64,000 nt of DNA from Bradyrhizobium erythrophlei. Lineage in GTDB: Bacteria; Pseudomonadota; Alphaproteobacteria; Rhizobiales; Xanthobacteraceae. The position numbers were made by a program, and so were the translations under genes. Positions 60,820-64,000 of this stretch are shown in pieces. The notes below the pieces were generated by a model, which saw only the letters and a list, made by a program, of their open reading frames with translations, made no database searches and was not told where the DNA came from. The first letter of the stretch is position 1. Each line of letters begins with the position of its first letter. The stretch covers positions 1,736,001 through 1,800,000 of the forward strand of contig NZ_LT670817.1 of the NCBI RefSeq assembly GCF_900129425.1, written 5' to 3'.

Positions 60820-62496
60820 ATGGCCAGCGACTTGTCCTTGCAGTTCGTGGAATATCTGCGTCAAGGCAAGCACTTGACGAGTGTGGACGGACGCGATGGT
60901 GCCGTAGGGCAGGTCGTATCCGATCGCCGTCGTGCCAATCTGTGGGAGCTTACTGATTTATCGGCCGCCGAGTTCGCAGATGAAGCAGCCCGTTTCTATG
61001 GTCTCGAGCGCGTCACGCTGCAGGATATGATGTCGGCGGCGCCGCTGGTGGCGTCATTCTCGCAACGCTTTCTGCGCGAGATGCTGGTTTTCCCCTATCA
61101 ATCCAACGGCCGCGCCATGGTCGCGGTTGCGGATCCGACCGATGTCGCGGTGCAGCGCGCCGTGCAAATCGTATTGGGCGCCGGCGTCGTGATCAGGATC
61201 GCGACATCGGAGGATCTTGCGGTTGTTCTGAACCAGCGTCTGGGCGAAGACGACGTCGATCCGGCCGCGGAGCTGGCGGCGCAGCCGCGGGAAGACGACA
61301 TCGAGAGCCTGCGGGATCTTGCCAGTGGCGCACCGGTGGTACGTGCAGTCAACGATCTGCTTGAAAAAGCAGTGGAATTGCGCGCAAGCGACATTCACAT
61401 CGAGCCGTTCCCCGCCGGGCTTGTGGTCCGCATGCGCATCGACGGCCTGCTGCGGCCGGTGGTGGCGCCGGCCGGTGTGTTGCCGCGGGCCTTGATTTCG
61501 CGCATCAAGATCGTCGCCAACCTCAACATCGCGGAGCGCCGTTTGCCACAGGACGGCGCCGCACGGTTGCGGGCAGGGCGCGCCGACGTCGACATCCGCG
61601 TCGCGATCATGCCAACGCAGCACGGCGAATCCGCCGTTATCCGCATCCTGCCGAAGGATCGCGGGCTACTTGTTGTCGAAAAGCTGGGATTTTCGTCGTC
61701 CGACGATGCCACGCTGCGGCGTTTGCTGAAGCTGCCTCACGGCATGATCGTCATCACCGGCCCGACCGGCAGCGGCAAGACCACGACACTTGCGACCATA
61801 CTGTCGATCCTGAATGAACCGGTCCGAAAAATCCTGACGATCGAGGATCCGGTCGAATACGAAATCCCTGGCGTCAATCAATCGCAGGTCAAGCCGGCGA
61901 TCGGGCTGACATTCGCGGCCGCGCTGCGGTCGTTCGTGCGTCAGGATCCCGACGTCATCATGATCGGTGAAGTGCGTGATTCCGAGACAGCGCATGTGGC
62001 TGTCCATGCCGCACTCACAGGTCATCTGGTGCTGACCACGTTACATACAGAAACCGCGGCGGCGGCGGTGCCCCGTCTGCTCGATCTCGGCGTCGAAGGT
62101 TACCTGCTGCGATCGGTGCTGCGCGCCGTGATCGCCCAGCGGCTGGTTCGCCAACTGTGCGAGCGCTGCAAATCACCGCGGGCGCTCAACGATGCCGATT
62201 TTGCCGAAGATCCCCGGCTCGCGGCGCTAGGATTCCGGACCGGAGAAGTGATTCAGGAGCCGTGCGGCTGCGAACGCTGCGGCGGCACGGGCTATCGTGG
62301 CCGGCTCGGCGTCTTCGAGCTTCTGGAACTGACCAACGGTATCCGCGATCTGATCTCGGACAAGACGGACGGGCTGAAGATCGACGAGATGGCGATCCAC
62401 GGTGGAATGACGACGATGCTCAATGACGGCATCGCGAAATGCCGCGCGGGTCTCACTTCGCCAGCCGAAATTCTCCGTGTCACAACCGTGCGGTGA
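60820..62496 (+). CDS. gspE: Type II secretion ATPase GspE
   Basis: Cytoplasmic traffic ATPase, 558 residues. N-terminal GspE_N/MshEN-type region, then the ATPase with Walker A GPTGSGKTTT (314-323), Asp box DIHIEPFPAG, Walker B VIMIGEVRD, the His box TGHLVLTTLHTETA and the zinc tetracysteine CERC...CGCERC (about 447-487). Immediately followed by gspF. ATG 60820. No gspC or gspL/M is next to it. Confidence 0.95.
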   Translation: MASDLSLQFVEYLRQGKHLTSVDGRDGAVGQVVSDRRRANLWELTDLSAAEFADEAARFYGLERVTLQDMMSAAPLVASFSQRFLREMLVFPYQSNGRAMVAVADPTDVAVQRAVQIVLGAGVVIRIATSEDLAVVLNQRLGEDDVDPAAELAAQPREDDIESLRDLASGAPVVRAVNDLLEKAVELRASDIHIEPFPAGLVVRMRIDGLLRPVVAPAGVLPRALISRIKIVANLNIAERRLPQDGAARLRAGRADVDIRVAIMPTQHGESAVIRILPKDRGLLVVEKLGFSSSDDATLRRLLKLPHGMIVITGPTGSGKTTTLATILSILNEPVRKILTIEDPVEYEIPGVNQSQVKPAIGLTFAAALRSFVRQDPDVIMIGEVRDSETAHVAVHAALTGHLVLTTLHTETAAAAVPRLLDLGVEGYLLRSVLRAVIAQRLVRQLCERCKSPRALNDADFAEDPRLAALGFRTGEVIQEPCGCERCGGTGYRGRLGVFELLELTNGIRDLISDKTDGLKIDEMAIHGGMTTMLNDGIAKCRAGLTSPAEILRVTTVR

Positions 62497-62500
62497 ACGC

Positions 62501-63712
62501 GTGCCGACTTTTCGCTACCGAGCCCTGACGCAGAACGGCGAGATCGTGAACGGCACGCTCTCGGCGCCGACATCAGCCGAAGTCGCGCGCCGGATCGAAT
62601 ATTTGCGGCTTTTACCGATCGAGACCGTCGAAGACAAGCGCGCCGCTTCCAGTTCCGGCGGCTTCGGTCTGTTCGGCCGGCCGAGCGCCGCCGAAATTAC
62701 GACCTTCACCAGGGATATGGCGCTGCTGCTGAAGGCGGGCGCACGTCTCGACGACGCGCTCGAACTGCTGGCGACCGACGCCGACGTCGGACGGATGCGT
62801 CCGGTGGTCGGCAAGCTCCGCGCGGCGCTTCTCAGCGGCGAGAGCCTGGCGGATGCGGTGGCGGATCATCCGACGCTGTTTCCCCCGATGTATGGCGCGC
62901 TGGTGCGCGTCGGCGAGGTATCGGGCACGCTCGATCAGGTTCTCGACATGCTGGGGGCAGAACGGGCGCGGTCCGAACTGATGCGCCGCAAGCTGACGGA
63001 CGCGATGCAATACCCAGCCTTTGTGCTGGTCGCAGCCGCCGGGGTCATGCTGTTCTTCATCTTGTTCGTGCTGCCGCAGTTTTCGACGGTGCTGCAGGAC
63101 TTCGGCGCCAAGTCGGATACGACGCTCGGTGCGTTCATCAAGCTGTCGGACTTTCTGCGGGCGAATGCCACCGCCGCAATGCTTGCGGCTGCGGCGGCGG
63201 TGGCGGGGGTCTGGTGGCTGCTGCGCCGGCCCGGCACAGGCGCGGCAATCATGACCGCAGTCTCACACGTGCCCGGTATCGGCGGGATCTTCCAGTTTTA
63301 CCGCACCAGTCTGTTTTGCCGCAACCTCGGCGTGCTACTCGGGAGCGGTGTCAACCTCACGGCCACCTTGCGCATCCTGGTTGACATCATGGCGGTGACC
63401 GGAAACGAAGCAACCTGGACTGCGGCCGCCGATCGCGTTCGTCATGGAGGCAAGCTGTCCGATGCCCTGTCCGGGGCAACGAGCCTGCCGCCGATGGCGG
63501 TTCGCATGCTGCGTCTGGGTGAGGAAACCGGGCAACTGCCGGCCTTGGCCGGCCGGGTTGCCGATTTCTATGAAGCAAAATTGCAGCGCAGCCTTGATCG
63601 CGTGGTGGGCATCGTCGGGCCGCTTGCCATCGTCGCCATCAGCACGGTTGTCGGCGGGCTGATCGTGTCGGTCATGACCGCGCTGCTGTCGGTCACGCAA
63701 CTCGTCGGCTAG
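62501..63712 (+). CDS. gspF: Type II secretion inner-membrane platform GspF
   Basis: A 403-residue polytopic membrane protein with two GspF/T2SSF domains (ITTFTRDMALLLKAGARLDD and FYRTSLFCRNLGVLLGSGVN) and three transmembrane helices. GTG 62501 gives the normal start MPTFRYRALTQNGEIVNG; the open frame extends back inside gspE. It lies 4 bp after gspE and 18 bp before gspG. Confidence 0.94.
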   Translation: MPTFRYRALTQNGEIVNGTLSAPTSAEVARRIEYLRLLPIETVEDKRAASSSGGFGLFGRPSAAEITTFTRDMALLLKAGARLDDALELLATDADVGRMRPVVGKLRAALLSGESLADAVADHPTLFPPMYGALVRVGEVSGTLDQVLDMLGAERARSELMRRKLTDAMQYPAFVLVAAAGVMLFFILFVLPQFSTVLQDFGAKSDTTLGAFIKLSDFLRANATAAMLAAAAAVAGVWWLLRRPGTGAAIMTAVSHVPGIGGIFQFYRTSLFCRNLGVLLGSGVNLTATLRILVDIMAVTGNEATWTAAADRVRHGGKLSDALSGATSLPPMAVRMLRLGEETGQLPALAGRVADFYEAKLQRSLDRVVGIVGPLAIVAISTVVGGLIVSVMTALLSVTQLVG

Positions 63713-63730
63713 ATCAAAGGTTGGTTCATT

Positions 63731-64000
63731 ATGATATCGCTCAAGAGCGTCGGCGGAATTTTCGTCAGGCGATCAGAAGACCGGTCTGTCCGGCGCAAGT
63801 GCGAGCCTGATGCGGGCCAGCAGGGCTTCACGCTGGTTGAGATGCTGGTGGTGATCACCATCATCGGCCTCATCATGGGCCTGATCGGTCCGCGCGTTCT
63901 CAACTATCTCAGCGAATCCAAGGTCAAGGCGGCCAAAATTCAGCTGCAGAGCTTTGCGAGCGCGCTCGACCTGTTCTATCTCGACGCCGGCCGGTTTCCC
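63731..64000 (+). CDS. gspG: Type II secretion major pseudopilin GspG, partial
   Basis: First 90 codons; the gene continues beyond the window. A long basic leader (about 35 residues) ends GQQG, cleaved before FTLVEMLVVITIIGLIMGLI, with Glu5 of the prepilin motif present. It is longer than most GspG leaders. Stretch IGPRVLNYLSESKVKAAKIQ matches GspG. Directly after gspF in the same operon. Confidence 0.92.
   Translation, partial: MISLKSVGGIFVRRSEDRSVRRKCEPDAGQQGFTLVEMLVVITIIGLIMGLIGPRVLNYLSESKVKAAKIQLQSFASALDLFYLDAGRFP

Overview
The window looks like a chromosome segment of a Bradyrhizobium-type alphaproteobacterium (Nitrobacteraceae). This is inferred from GC-rich codon use, an HWE-family kinase, Tat-exported substrate-binding proteins of the ABC_sub_bind type, several short rhizobial hypothetical families, and IS110, IS3-like and IS1182 elements. 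No rRNA gene or complete tRNA gene is present.

Layout. 0-3.5 kb: the end of a urease operon (ureB, ureC, ureF, ureG; no ureE between ureC and ureF). 3.5-5 kb: a minus-strand group with a small exported peptide, a sensorless HWE histidine kinase and a hypothetical. 5.7-17.6 kb: an electrophile/xenobiotic-type cluster with an AraC regulator, GST, a broken cupin dioxygenase, two Asp-nucleophile alpha/beta hydrolases (one haloalkane-dehalogenase-like), a D-2-hydroxyacid dehydrogenase, a beta-propeller protein, LysR, an MFS exporter, a second small exported peptide, a peroxiredoxin and an old yellow enzyme. Related palindromes (ATTCC-N5-GGAAT and ATAAG-N-CTTAT) lie before many of these genes and suggest one regulon. 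17.6-20.3 kb: metal-efflux remnants cut by an IS110-family element. 20.7-25.5 kb: an ammonium transporter, a Cache-type adenylate cyclase and an overlapping urea/amide-binding-protein gene, a possible nitrogen-sensing unit.

25.6-55.3 kb is a pseudogene-rich, IS-rich zone with integrase remnants at both ends. It holds truncated or frameshifted genes (GST, kinase, FAH hydrolase, L,D-transpeptidase, glutathionyl-hydroquinone reductase, GNAT, DUF2798) mixed with intact ones (LysR, deacetylase, MHS transporter, SDR, TetR, ATP-dependent DNA ligase, serine recombinase, SRAP protein, three ABC substrate-binding proteins, DUF1993). It also carries a 98-bp dispersed repeat tied to the 3' ends of the substrate-binding genes, an ORF-less group II intron, an IS1182 transposase, a graveyard of duplicated small genes, and a TIR-domain protein. 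It ends at two 3'-half tRNA fragments (Arg-TCT and Pro-CGG) beside an integrase C-terminus, the signature of a tRNA-integrated island.

55.7-64 kb returns to intact genes: a large exported protein, then a type II secretion locus with Sel1 protein and GspD on the minus strand and GspE, GspF and GspG on the plus strand; gspG runs off the window. Many genes in the middle are broken by single-base changes, so either real decay or some sequencing error should be considered.
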